In this document: one piece after another, positions 41,511-50,582 of the stretch | Layout of the letters: each line of letters opens with the position of its first letter | Numbering within the stretch: position 1 is the first letter of the stretch | Assembly: GCF_013179735.1 (NCBI RefSeq) | Contig: NZ_JABMEG010000002.1 | Span: 186,001-250,000 of the forward strand | Direction: 5' to 3' | Length of the DNA stretch: 64,000 nt | From: Permianibacter fluminis | GTDB taxonomy: Bacteria > Pseudomonadota > Gammaproteobacteria > Enterobacterales > Permianibacteraceae | The notes under the pieces: generated by a model | Database searches by the model: none | Told to the model about the DNA's origin: nothing | What the model saw: only the letters and a program-made list of their open reading frames with translations | Made by a program: the position numbers and the translations under genes

Positions 41511-43193
41511 TCAGTCCGCGCCGGAATATATTTTCTTGCCGGCCAGCCAAGTCGACAGCACCTCGGTGGTCGCGATTTCCTGTTCCGGCACGGTGAAGAA
41601 ATCGCGATCCACAATAATGAAATCGGCGTATTGTCCTATGGCCAGTGACCCGGTCAGATTTTCCATGCGCGCGGCGTAGGCCGCATCGAAGGTGAACAGT
41701 TTGAGCGCTTCATCGCGGCTCAGTTTTTCATCGGGGTACCAGCCGCCCGGTGGTTGACCATCGCGGTCGCGACGGGTCACGGCGGCGTGCAGACCATAGA
41801 ACGGATTGGCGTATTCGACCGGAAAATCGGAGCCGCCGGCCAGATGGGCGCCGGCATTGAGCAATTTGCGCCAAGCATAGGCGCCTTTGATGCGTTCCGG
41901 ACCGATACGCGTTTCTGCCATATTCATGTCCGAGGTGGCGTGAGTCGGCTGGATGGAGGCGATGACATTGAGCGCCTTGAAGCGTGGAATATCGGTAAGC
42001 GCCAACACCTGGGCATGTTCAATGCGGTGACGCAGTGCCCGCGCTTTGTCATCACGCAAAACGGCAGCAAAGGTATCGAGCACCCGCTGGTTGCCGGCGT
42101 CACCGATGGCGTGGATGTTGACCTGCCAGCCGTGGTTGACCGCAAGTGCGGTGACGGCCTGCAATTCGGCGGCGGTGTACAGCATCAGACCGCGGTGCTG
42201 CGGTTGATCGCTGTAATCCGCCAGCATCGCCGCGCCACGACTGCCAAGCGCGCCATCGGCAACAATTTTCAGCGCTTGCAAATACAGGCGGTTATCGAAT
42301 TGCGCGGGTCCCGGTGGTTGTTGCAACCATTTCCGATCAGTCGGGCTGTCCGCCAGCATGGCGTAAACCCGAATCGGCAACTGCTGACGCTGGCCGAGTT
42401 GCTGGTAGAGCTGGTAATCGCTGTACGGAATGCCGGCATCGTGCACGCCGGTCATGCCGAGTTTGGCCAAGGCGTTCAGTGCCGAGAGCAATTGCTGACG
42501 GCGTTCATCGGCCGACGCCGGCGGCATCCGATCAAGAATCAGACTCATGGCATTGTCGACGAACACGCCAGCGGGATTGCCCTTGCTGTCGCGAATGATC
42601 TGACCGCCGGCCGGGTCGACAGTTTGGGCATTGACGCCCGCCACTTTTAGCGCGGCCGAATTGACCCAGATGGCGTGGCCATCGACACGTTCCATGACGA
42701 TGGGTTGGGTGGCGCTGATGTGATCCAGATCGGCAGCGGTTGGAAATTGCTGACCCGGCCAGAGCACCTGATTCCAGCCGCGACCTTGCAGCCAGTTCGT
42801 TGCCGTTGCGTGACGGGTAAATGCAGTGATGCGATTCAGCGCGTCTTGCAGCGTGGTGCTGCCGCGCAGATCCACCTGCATCTGTTCCTGGCCGAGGTCC
42901 TGCACGTGGCCGTGAGCATCGATCAATCCGGGCAGCACGACGTTGCCAGCGCCATCCAGCCGCTGGGCGTGCAGGGAATCGGCCAGCGCCATGGCGCTGT
43001 CGTCATAGGCCCGAACTTTGCCGTTTTCCACCAGCAGCGCGGAAAATGTGTGCCGACCGCTGGCGTCAACGCGGTAGCCGTGGATGTTGCTGAGCAGCAG
43101 GGCATCGGTAGCGCCGTGCGCGGTGCTGAGGGTGAGCAGGCCGCAAAGCGACAAGCCAAGGGCCAGCGTGCGGGACAATGTTTGACGGAGCAT
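41511..43193 (-). CDS. Exported amidohydrolase (YtcJ-like, amidohydrolase 3 family)
   Basis: This is a 560-residue metal-dependent hydrolase with a signal peptide (about 1-27, ending AHGATD). Metal-ligand motifs are in place: VLPGLIDAHGHVQDLG at about 90-105, the carbamylated-Lys-type strand ILQALKIVADGALGSRGA, HAIGDAGNQ, RIEHAQVL and GGSDFPVEYANPFYG. The C-terminus LSRDEALKLFTFDAAYAARMENLTGSLAIGQYADFIIVD is typical. Such enzymes hydrolyse amides or imides of unknown kind in the periplasm. Upstream lies a striking 12-bp tandem repeat. Confidence 0.92.
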   Translation of the reverse strand: MLRQTLSRTLALGLSLCGLLTLSTAHGATDALLLSNIHGYRVDASGRHTFSALLVENGKVRAYDDSAMALADSLHAQRLDGAGNVVLPGLIDAHGHVQDLGQEQMQVDLRGSTTLQDALNRITAFTRHATATNWLQGRGWNQVLWPGQQFPTAADLDHISATQPIVMERVDGHAIWVNSAALKVAGVNAQTVDPAGGQIIRDSKGNPAGVFVDNAMSLILDRMPPASADERRQQLLSALNALAKLGMTGVHDAGIPYSDYQLYQQLGQRQQLPIRVYAMLADSPTDRKWLQQPPGPAQFDNRLYLQALKIVADGALGSRGAAMLADYSDQPQHRGLMLYTAAELQAVTALAVNHGWQVNIHAIGDAGNQRVLDTFAAVLRDDKARALRHRIEHAQVLALTDIPRFKALNVIASIQPTHATSDMNMAETRIGPERIKGAYAWRKLLNAGAHLAGGSDFPVEYANPFYGLHAAVTRRDRDGQPPGGWYPDEKLSRDEALKLFTFDAAYAARMENLTGSLAIGQYADFIIVDRDFFTVPEQEIATTEVLSTWLAGKKIYSGAD

Positions 43194-43518
43194 GAGAGGA
43201 ACACCAAACCATCAGGAAGGGTTTGACTCTACCCCATGCGGGTCATGATTTCACCGCCGATTTTTGCGCGGATCTTAGTGCGGGACTTTGTGCCGATATT
43301 GGTGCGGATAGGCGTGCGAATTTTTCAGCGGATTGCGGTGTTGATTTCCGGATCGAATCTGGAATCGATTTTCGGACCGATTACAGAAGTGCGTACGCTG
43401 CTGCGGTGCGCCAATGGACAGCAATAGAAGGGAATGAACGGTACTGAAAGGTACTGAACAGAGTGACTCGCTGCCGCACTGCGCTCTGCAGCAGTCCGCT
43501 GCAAATGGTTGCCATCGC
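43194..43518. other. Intergenic region dominated by a 12-bp tandem repeat
   Basis: No gene is called in these 325 bp. The repeat at 43247-43390 fills almost half of it and keeps a frame open on the + strand (a DFxA-like 4-residue periodicity), but there is no SD or sensible start. The remainder has two copies of GGTACTGAA near 43441-43460. Confidence 0.6.
43247..43390. repeat. Degenerate 12-bp tandem repeat, 12 copies
   Basis: Units such as GATTTCACCGCC, GATTTTTGCGCG, GATCTTAGTGCG, GATATTGGTGCG, GATTTCCGGATC and GATTTTCGGACC follow each other exactly every 12 bp. The repeat lies about 55 bp upstream of the amidohydrolase start. Confidence 0.8.
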
Positions 43519-44616
43519 TCAGGGTAGCGGCCAGCGCCACTGCAACACCAAGCCAGCCGGAGGCAGCGTTTGCAAACGCAGCTGCATGCCGGCGAAATCG
43601 TCGCTGTGTTGATGCTGCACGGCCAGCAGCAGACCGTTTTCCGGCAGCAGGCTCTGCTGACTCAACCAAGCGCTCGCGAGCGCGCCGCTGGCAAGTCCGG
43701 CACCATTGCTGAGCGACACCGGTTTGAGTTGGATACCGGCCGGCAAAGGCAACGGAGAGCCCTGCAGTTTGCTGGCGCCGGGTCGCGCCAGCGCGGCTTG
43801 CAATTCGCTTTGCTGCTGCCACAGCCGCGCGACAAAGCCGCCGCCAGCGACGCTGGCAGGACAAGCCTCCGGCCTTGGTAAATTGGCCAGATCCGCTTCG
43901 CGCCAAAACCAGCTGTCGTCGTCGGCATGACTCGCCTGCGGCGCGCCGGCACTTTGCAACAGCGCACTCAGCGCAGCGGGCAAGCTGGGCCAGACAATCT
44001 GCCAACTGAGGCCATCGTTGTCCTGACGCAAATGCAACTGGGCGTCGTCCGGCAGCTGTTGCAGCAACAGTGGCAGGGCTTCACAGCTGGCCGCCGGCCA
44101 ATTCAAGCGCTGTTGCAACCACGCCCGCCGAATGAGCCCGCTGCCGGCCAGCGGCTCGGCAACGCGATCCACCGCCGTGGTATTGACTGCTTCGGGTAAC
44201 CAGAAAAGCAGACTGGCGTCGTCCAGTTGCTCGATATGCCAGCGGCCCTTGCGCTCCGCCAGCGGTGCTGGCAACGGCAGGACCTGTCCGGCCGGGAACT
44301 GCCAGATGCGCAGCGCGCCAGCAGCGGCAACGGCCTGTGCGGCGGGATAACCGGCGGGCAATGCCGGCGTGTCGGGATCGAGTGTCGGAAGTGTTTTCAG
44401 CGCCGGTTGGCTGAGCGCTGATTGAGCACCGAAATACAGCCACCAATCGCTGCTCGCCGGGCGATAAAACGCCGCTGTGGTCAGCGGCTCAGGTGGCGGC
44501 GCGACGGTGACCTGCGGCGCCGGTTTGCGCCAGGCAAACCAGGCCGAGGTCGCCAGCAATGCAATGCCTACCAACATCAGCAACAGCGGCAACCACTGCA
44601 TCTTGCGCGACGACAT
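43519..44616 (-). CDS. Membrane-anchored protein of unknown function
   Basis: This is a 365-residue protein with a single N-terminal TM helix (about 8-29, LPLLLMLVGIALLATSAWFAW) and a large periplasmic part rich in Leu, Ala, Pro and Trp. I do not recognise the family. Short signatures are SSDWWLYFGAQSAL at about 55-68 and paired Cys (SCEALP, EACPASV). The C-terminus (GLVLQWRWPLP) suggests a final beta-strand. It lies 66 bp after another orphan exported gene on the same strand, so the two may form an operon. Confidence 0.6.
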   Translation of the reverse strand: MSSRKMQWLPLLLMLVGIALLATSAWFAWRKPAPQVTVAPPPEPLTTAAFYRPASSDWWLYFGAQSALSQPALKTLPTLDPDTPALPAGYPAAQAVAAAGALRIWQFPAGQVLPLPAPLAERKGRWHIEQLDDASLLFWLPEAVNTTAVDRVAEPLAGSGLIRRAWLQQRLNWPAASCEALPLLLQQLPDDAQLHLRQDNDGLSWQIVWPSLPAALSALLQSAGAPQASHADDDSWFWREADLANLPRPEACPASVAGGGFVARLWQQQSELQAALARPGASKLQGSPLPLPAGIQLKPVSLSNGAGLASGALASAWLSQQSLLPENGLLLAVQHQHSDDFAGMQLRLQTLPPAGLVLQWRWPLP

Positions 44617-44682
44617 CCCAGCCCCTGCGGCGTGACCGAGCCGGTTTTGGCTCAGCCGGAATGGTGCAGCAGCGGTGCCGCT

Positions 44683-45420
44683 TTAGTCCAGCGTGTCAGC
44701 GTAATCGATGCGGGCAAACTGCTGGCGTTGCATGCGTGGGTCGGCGCAATGGGCAATCGGGGTGACGGTAATCGTTTGCTCGCCGCTGGCCCAACGCTGG
44801 TGCTGGTAGCGGACAATTTGCTCGCGGCCGGACCAACGCAGCTCGCGATCCGGCTCTCGCAGGTGTTGGTCACCAGCGCCGAGCTTGGTCAACGTTGCAG
44901 CATCGGCCAGCGTATGCAGCGCACGGAAATCCCCGTCAAAGCCAAAATCGGCGAACTCACTGGGTAGCAGGCGAATCTCCTGCTGGGTCCGGTCGTCAAA
45001 CAGCGAATAGGCAATGCTGCCATCGGCCAGCCTTTCGTAGCGCCGCACCATGCCGTCCGGGTGGCTGTGCGCGCTCTTTGCTGCTGGCTCGGATGGTTCC
45101 GCCACCTGTGGTCGCACGCGCTCGAATGCAATCACGTTGTCGGTGCGATACAGCCGCTCGCGATAGCGTTCGGTGAGTTCAACACCATCCGCTCTTTGTT
45201 GGCGGCGACTGATGCTCAGTTCCGCACAGAAAAGTTGGCCGTCGGCAGCCATGCTGGTGGCCGGTATTGCTGTGTTTGGTGTTGCGGCTTTTTTTTCAGC
45301 GGTGTTTGGCGTCGATGCGTTGGCGATGGGAGCTGCCAGCAATGAGGCAAGTATGGCGGATGCAAGCAAGGCCGATGCACGCAATTCAGCATCGGCAAGC
45401 AGGAAAATACGAAACGACAT
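44683..45420 (-). CDS. Exported protein of unknown function
   Basis: This is a 245-residue protein with an N-terminal signal region (ASALLASAILASLLAAPIANAS at about 15-36; the preceding 14 residues are long for a signal). A Thr/Ala/Pro linker follows, then a charged beta-rich domain: LFCAELSISRRQQRADGVELTERYRERLYRTDNVIAFERVRP, RRYERLADGSIAYSLFDD, and AHCADPRMQRQQFARIDY near the end. The two Cys could pair. I do not recognise it. It lies between the alkaline phosphatase genes and another orphan, all on the - strand. Confidence 0.6.
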   Translation of the reverse strand: MSFRIFLLADAELRASALLASAILASLLAAPIANASTPNTAEKKAATPNTAIPATSMAADGQLFCAELSISRRQQRADGVELTERYRERLYRTDNVIAFERVRPQVAEPSEPAAKSAHSHPDGMVRRYERLADGSIAYSLFDDRTQQEIRLLPSEFADFGFDGDFRALHTLADAATLTKLGAGDQHLREPDRELRWSGREQIVRYQHQRWASGEQTITVTPIAHCADPRMQRQQFARIDYADTLD

Positions 45421-45486
45421 GAGTCTTTGTCCGAAAAGCCATTGGCGCGCACGTCAGGATGCGGCCGTGAGCGCCAATGCGAGTGA

Positions 45487-46866
45487 TTACAAACCGAGTG
45501 CGTCTTTGACCAGGCTGAACACCTTGGTGTTGTCCATCGTGCCTTTGAACGACTTGGCGCCCGCGCCGTCGGCAAACAGCATGACATCACCGCCACCATG
45601 GGTTTCGCTGCCCTGACGCACGATTGTTTCCTGCAAGTAGGCAGGATCCATTGCCTGCTCGCTGCTTACGCTGGTGCGAATTGCTGGCCGGTTTGGACCA
45701 TTACCAAAAACCAGGGTGGTGTAGCTCTGGCCGTCGGCATCCAGCAGCGGTTCGTTGTGCTTGTAGTCGCGGACGATGTCGAGCACCGAATTGCCTTTCT
45801 TGCCATAACCGTTGAACACCATCGTGTGATCGTGATCGGCGGTGACGACAATCAGCGTATTGCTGAGATCCACCTTGGTCAGCGCCAGCTTGATGGCGTC
45901 GTCGAAGGCAACGGCATCTTCCAGTGCGCGCTTGGCATTGGTGCCATGCAAGGCATGATCGATACGGCCGCCTTCAACCATAAGGAAATAACCGTCGCTA
46001 TCGTTTTTCAGTACATCGATGGCCTTCGCGGTCATCTCTGCCAGTGACGGCTGGGTGTTGTTGACGTTGCTGGCGCGGTCAAATTCATAATCCAGATGAC
46101 TGCGGCTGCTGAACACGCCAAACAATTTGCTACCGGCGGTGGGCGTGACGGCAGCGAGCTCGGTGTTGCTGCGCACGGTGGTATAGCCCAGCGCGCCGAG
46201 TTCGGCGACCAGATCGCGGCCATCGGCCCGGCCCTTGTTGTTGGTCGTGGCGTTAAACGGTGTCCACTCGTTGGCACCGCCGCCCATGATGACATCAAGG
46301 CCGTTGCCCAGCGCGGTGTTGTAGCCATCACCGCCGGGTACTGCTTGCTTGGCGATGTCGTAATAGGCATCGCGGTGACAGATGTGCGCGTAAACGGCGG
46401 CCGGCGTGGCGTGCGTGATGGTGGTCGTGGTCACGACACCAGCAGCTTTGCCCTTGGCTTTGGCCAACTCCGCCAGCGTCGGTACGGCATGGCCGTTGCT
46501 GCCATCGCAGCCGCTCAGACCGGCGTTGTTGTTGCCATCACGCAGGGGGGCTTGGGCAAGCGTATCAGCGCTCATGCTGAGCACTTCGTTGTTCATTTTT
46601 ACGCCGGTCATGTAGGCCGACATAGACGGCGCACTGTCGGTCGTCTGGGCGTCATGCGAGAAGGTCTTGATTTTGGCGGTACGTGACAGCGTGCCCATGG
46701 TCAGCTGGCCGGCTTCGCCGTATTTGTGCAGGCGCGCGGCCGTGACGACGGTTGGGCCCATGCCGTCACCGAGAAAGAAAATGACGTTTTTGGCTTCGCC
46801 GGCAGCGTGTGCGCTGGTGGCAGCACCGAGCGCGAGCGCCAGTGCAGTGAGAACAGTTGCTTTCAT
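45487..46866 (-). CDS. Alkaline phosphatase, periplasmic (copy A)
   Basis: This is a 459-residue alkaline phosphatase that releases phosphate from organic esters in the periplasm. I chose ATG 46866, where a signal peptide begins (KATVLTALALALGAATSAHAAG); the frame is open upstream only as a shadow of the neighbour. Catalytic features are: FLGDGMG with metal-binding Asp34, TDSAPSMSAYMTG with the nucleophilic Ser, MVEGGRIDHALHGTNAKRAL, TADHDHTM and ETHGGGDVMLFA. It is a tandem paralogue of the next gene, from which it is separated by 79 bp. No clear Pho box is seen in that gap, so it is probably co-transcribed. Confidence 0.93.
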   Translation of the reverse strand: MKATVLTALALALGAATSAHAAGEAKNVIFFLGDGMGPTVVTAARLHKYGEAGQLTMGTLSRTAKIKTFSHDAQTTDSAPSMSAYMTGVKMNNEVLSMSADTLAQAPLRDGNNNAGLSGCDGSNGHAVPTLAELAKAKGKAAGVVTTTTITHATPAAVYAHICHRDAYYDIAKQAVPGGDGYNTALGNGLDVIMGGGANEWTPFNATTNNKGRADGRDLVAELGALGYTTVRSNTELAAVTPTAGSKLFGVFSSRSHLDYEFDRASNVNNTQPSLAEMTAKAIDVLKNDSDGYFLMVEGGRIDHALHGTNAKRALEDAVAFDDAIKLALTKVDLSNTLIVVTADHDHTMVFNGYGKKGNSVLDIVRDYKHNEPLLDADGQSYTTLVFGNGPNRPAIRTSVSSEQAMDPAYLQETIVRQGSETHGGGDVMLFADGAGAKSFKGTMDNTKVFSLVKDALGL

Positions 46867-46945
46867 TTCAGCATTCCCTGAAGTGTGTTGAGCCGAATTG
46901 GTGATTGCAAATTCGCTGGATGATCTGCTTGATGCGTCGGGTCGA

Positions 46946-48361
46946 TTACAGATCGGCCGCTTTGCGTACCAGGCTGAACACCTCGGTGTTGTCGATGACG
47001 CCGTGGAATGCGTCTGCGCCATAACCGAGTGCACCGAGCCAGACATCGGTACCGCCATGGGTTTCGCTGCCGACCGCGGTGCGAATCGCCGCTTCCTGAT
47101 GGAAGTTGTTGGCGCTGGTTTCGGCATCGGTCAGCGGTGCAAAATTGCTGCGGGCCCCTTGCGGACGGTTTTCACCGTTGCCGAACGCCAGAATCGGGAA
47201 CGGCATGCCGTCGGCGTCGGTGGCAATCGAGCCGTCGCTGTAATTGCGCATCACACCCAGCACGCCCGCGTTGTTGGCGGTGGTCTTGCCGGTGCGAGCG
47301 GCGTAACCGAGCATGGTCATGGTGTGATCGTGATCCGCCGTCACGACAATCAGGGTGTTTTTCAGTTTCGGATCGGTCTTGCGCACCTCGGCAATGGCTG
47401 CCTTGATGGCATTGTCGAACGCGACCGTATCCTGCAGTGCGCGTTTGGCGTTGGTTTCATGTAGCGCGTGATCGATGCGGCCACCTTCCACCATCAGAAA
47501 GAAACCGCTGCGCTTTTGCTGCAGAATCTGAATCGCCTTGCTGGTCATTTCGGCCAGCGACGGCTCCTTGGCCGGATCGCGATCCAGGTCGTAACTCATG
47601 TGGCTCTTGGTGAACAGACCAAAGGCTTTCTGGGTATTGCTACCGTTCAGGCTGTCGAATGCGGCGCGCTTGCTGACATCAACATAGCCTTCGGCTTTCA
47701 GTTGGGCTGTCAGATCCACGCCATCGGTACGACTGCCTCCCGCCGACGCCGGCAGGAAATGGCGGGCACCACCACCGAAAATGACTTCAATGCCGTCACC
47801 GAGTTTGCGGTTGTAATGGCGCTTTGCCGGCACCAATTGCGCGGCGATGTCATTTTCCAGATCGCGATGGCAGATATGCGCGTATGTGGCTGCCGGGGTG
47901 GCGTGGGTGATCCGTGCCGTGCTGACAATGCCGGTGACCCGACCGTGTTTTTCAGCCAGCTCCAGCAGTGTTTCGACCGGCTGACCGTTGCCGCTGCCAC
48001 AGAGATTGGTCGAGTTGGCGCCGGGTGTGACGGCCTCGGTATCCGGGCTCATGCTGAGCACTTCGTTATTGGTTTTGACACCGGTCATGTAGGCCGACAT
48101 CGACGGCGCACTGTCGGTGACTTGTGCGTCATTGGAATAGGTCTTGACGAACGCGGTTTCCGGCAAGGTGTCCATGGTCAACTCGCCGTCTTCGCCGACG
48201 GCGTAAACCCGGGCCGCGGTCATCGGTGCTATGCCCATGCCGTCGCCCAGAAAGAAAATCACATTGCGCGCTTTCGGTTCATCTTCTTTTTTACAACCGG
48301 CCAGCGTGGCGAGTGCCAGCGCTGCCACGACCGGTACCATGACCAGTGCCTGCTTTTTCAT
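46946..48361 (-). CDS. Alkaline phosphatase, lipoprotein (copy B)
   Basis: This is a 471-residue paralogue of the preceding enzyme. The signal peptide ends in LAGC with Cys23, so it is lipid-anchored rather than free. All catalytic motifs are kept: FLGDGMGIAPMTAAR, TDSAPSMSAYMTG, MVEGGRIDHALHETNAKRAL, TADHDHTM and ETHGGTDVWLGA. It is the promoter-proximal gene of the pair and is preceded by a three-half-site Pho box with a well placed -10, so it should be induced by PhoB under phosphate limitation. Confidence 0.94.
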   Translation of the reverse strand: MKKQALVMVPVVAALALATLAGCKKEDEPKARNVIFFLGDGMGIAPMTAARVYAVGEDGELTMDTLPETAFVKTYSNDAQVTDSAPSMSAYMTGVKTNNEVLSMSPDTEAVTPGANSTNLCGSGNGQPVETLLELAEKHGRVTGIVSTARITHATPAATYAHICHRDLENDIAAQLVPAKRHYNRKLGDGIEVIFGGGARHFLPASAGGSRTDGVDLTAQLKAEGYVDVSKRAAFDSLNGSNTQKAFGLFTKSHMSYDLDRDPAKEPSLAEMTSKAIQILQQKRSGFFLMVEGGRIDHALHETNAKRALQDTVAFDNAIKAAIAEVRKTDPKLKNTLIVVTADHDHTMTMLGYAARTGKTTANNAGVLGVMRNYSDGSIATDADGMPFPILAFGNGENRPQGARSNFAPLTDAETSANNFHQEAAIRTAVGSETHGGTDVWLGALGYGADAFHGVIDNTEVFSLVRKAADL

Positions 48362-48397
48362 GCTCCAACTCCTGCAAAGGGTTCCTGAGACCGCAGC

Positions 48398-48442
48398 AGC
48401 GTAGGGGCAGCAGATGACTGACCAGTGACGGCAAGATGACGA
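48398..48442 (-). promoter_or_regulatory. Pho box and -10 upstream of the alkaline phosphatase pair
   Basis: On the - strand three 7-bp half-sites are spaced by exactly 4 bp: TCGTCAT (48442-48436), CCGTCAC (48431-48425) and CAGTCAT (48420-48414), matching the PhoB consensus CTGTCAT with 11-bp periodicity. Ten bases further is TACGCT (48403-48398), the usual -10 position of PhoB-activated promoters, which lack a -35 box. Confidence 0.8.
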
Positions 48443-48564
48443 ATTCGTGGGACGCTTGTCACAAAGGCGCTACGATCTGATACAAATCGGGGGGGCCGGC
48501 TCACCTAGAATGCCGGGCCGGTCATTCCGTGGCTGGGTAAATGCCAAAAAGAAAGGGGAAGTCG

Positions 48565-50538
48565 ATGAAGCAGTTACTATTGGTCTTGCTATGCGTCATG
48601 GGCCTGGGCGCCACGGCGACCGCTGCAGAAATTCCGATTCGGGATTTTTTTGAGCATGCCGAGGTAGCGAATATGAAGATTTCGCCCGATGGCAGCCATG
48701 TGGCGTTTACTTATGAGGCCGGCACAGAAGTCCGATTGGCCGTCATGAATCTGGCCAGCAAGAAAATAACGGCCTCATTTGAATTTGGCGACCAAATGCA
48801 CGTGTTGGGCTTCGCTTGGGGTAACAACGAGCGTGTTCTGATGCAGGTCGGAAAGGTGACGGGTAATCTCGATAATATGGGGCGTCCGGCACACCTCTAT
48901 GCGGCGAATATCGATGGCAAGAAACGCCAGCAGATATTTGAAATGCAGCGGTCGAGCTTCAATATCATCAGCTTGCTTCCAGATGATGACAGGCACATTC
49001 TGATCGCGAAGCGCCACTTTACTGACACCAGCGTCAGAGCGCATCTGCTGGATATCTATACCGGCGACCTTAAATATCTTGCCGATCAGCCTGATGCTGA
49101 CAATATTTATCGCTTGATGGCGGACAACAGCGGCGCTGTTCGCATCGGCTTAGAATTCGTCGAAGGCGATACTATTGATGACGGACAAGTCATTTTGCAT
49201 GTCAAGTCAACGAACGATGGCAATGGTGGAAAATGGAAAAAGGTTGCGCTTTCCTCCAAGCGAAAGTCGCCAACGCTCGATCCAGTTGGATTTTCATCCG
49301 ATAACGATAAAGCTTATTTTGTTTCCAACTATGACTCAAAAGAAGGTGGATTGACTGGCTTATTTGAGTACAGCTTCAGTACGAATACAGTTCGATTAGT
49401 GGAGCGTGACAAAGTTGTAGATGTTTATGAACCGTCCGGCATCGGCGGTGTTATGACAATCAACGGTCACGATGGCGGATTGCTTGGCGTAACATACATG
49501 CCAGGAAAGCTAGAGTATTCATTTCTGCCTGATACGGGCAAGGACTCAGTCTTCATTAAGTCACTGGTAAACGCATTCAATGGCCAGATAGTTGATGTTA
49601 CTTCGTTTACTGCGGATGGTACGAAAGCGATTGCTCACGTTAGCTCAGATAAAAACCCAGGCGAATTTTATCTGTTCGATGTCCAGTCGATGAAAGCCAA
49701 GTTTTTGGCTTCTCGCTTACCCAAGCTCGATACAAAAAGCTTGGCTTCAGTGGCTCCGGTCGAATTCGATGCTCGTGACGGCTTGAAGATCCACGGCTAT
49801 TTGACCTTGCCAAACAATAGTTCAGGTAAAAATCTGCCGCTGGTGATGAATATCCATGGTGGCCCGTTTGGTATTCGAGACGATTGGGGCTTCCACTCTG
49901 ATTCACAGTTCTTGGCTAATCGTGGCTATGCCGTACTGCAGGTCAATTACCGCGGCTCCGGTGGCTATGGCGACGATTTTCACCGTGCCGGCTGGCGTCA
50001 GTGGGGTCGTAAGATGCAGGACGACGTGACTGATGCCACCCAGTGGGCCATCAAGCAAGGTATCGCAGATCCGAACCGTGTTTGCATTTATGGCGGTAGC
50101 TACGGTGGCTATGCAACATTGTGGGGCGTGATCAAAGAGCCGGACCTATATAAATGTGCAGTCGGCTATGTTGGTGTTTATGACATGCTGAAGTTCTTCA
50201 ATGGTGACGGATCGGACGCCAGCCGCGGGGATAAAATGGATGAGTGGATCGCCCTGCATATTGGTGATACTGAGGCTGAGCTACGGGAAATTTCGCCTGC
50301 CCAACATGTGGATCGGATCAAGGCAGACTTACTGATTGCTCATGGTAAAAACGATGTTCGAGTTACTATGCCACACTTCGATTCGCTGAAAGCCTCTTTG
50401 GATAAGATAGGCAAGAAATTTGACTGGATGGTGAAGCCGGAAGGTCACGGCTACTATCAACTAGAGAATCGTGTTGCGCTTTATGGTGAAATGGAAAAAT
50501 TCCTCAAGAAGAATATTGGTGAGGGTGCGAAGCAGTAA
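48565..50538 (+). CDS. Exported S9-family peptidase (prolyl oligopeptidase-like)
   Basis: This is a 657-residue serine peptidase with a signal peptide (KQLLLVLLCVMGLGATATAAE). I chose ATG 48565, which has AGGGGAAG upstream, over the in-frame ATG 48541. An N-terminal beta-propeller (MKISPDGSHVAFTYEAG and repeated WD-like strands) precedes the alpha/beta-hydrolase domain. The triad is Ser512 in YGGSYGGYATLW, Asp597 in HGKNDVRV and His628 in EGHGYYQL. It degrades peptides in the periplasm. It is divergent from the alkaline phosphatases. The propeller region is AT-richer than flanking genes. Confidence 0.93.
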   Translation: MKQLLLVLLCVMGLGATATAAEIPIRDFFEHAEVANMKISPDGSHVAFTYEAGTEVRLAVMNLASKKITASFEFGDQMHVLGFAWGNNERVLMQVGKVTGNLDNMGRPAHLYAANIDGKKRQQIFEMQRSSFNIISLLPDDDRHILIAKRHFTDTSVRAHLLDIYTGDLKYLADQPDADNIYRLMADNSGAVRIGLEFVEGDTIDDGQVILHVKSTNDGNGGKWKKVALSSKRKSPTLDPVGFSSDNDKAYFVSNYDSKEGGLTGLFEYSFSTNTVRLVERDKVVDVYEPSGIGGVMTINGHDGGLLGVTYMPGKLEYSFLPDTGKDSVFIKSLVNAFNGQIVDVTSFTADGTKAIAHVSSDKNPGEFYLFDVQSMKAKFLASRLPKLDTKSLASVAPVEFDARDGLKIHGYLTLPNNSSGKNLPLVMNIHGGPFGIRDDWGFHSDSQFLANRGYAVLQVNYRGSGGYGDDFHRAGWRQWGRKMQDDVTDATQWAIKQGIADPNRVCIYGGSYGGYATLWGVIKEPDLYKCAVGYVGVYDMLKFFNGDGSDASRGDKMDEWIALHIGDTEAELREISPAQHVDRIKADLLIAHGKNDVRVTMPHFDSLKASLDKIGKKFDWMVKPEGHGYYQLENRVALYGEMEKFLKKNIGEGAKQ

Positions 50539-50550
50539 ATTCCTGTAACA

Positions 50551-50582
50551 ACAAAAAGGCCGCATAGAGCGGCCTTTTTATT
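50551..50582. terminator. Bidirectional terminator
   Basis: AAAAAGGCCGC, a 5-nt loop ATAGA, and GCGGCCTTTTT form an 11-bp stem with A- and T-runs on both sides, between the convergent S9 peptidase and GGDEF genes. Confidence 0.93.

Noticed and set aside
43223-43447. A 74-codon frame with DFxA-like periodicity
   Set aside because: There is no SD, and the periodicity follows from the 12-bp DNA repeat; kept as a repeat and not as a gene.
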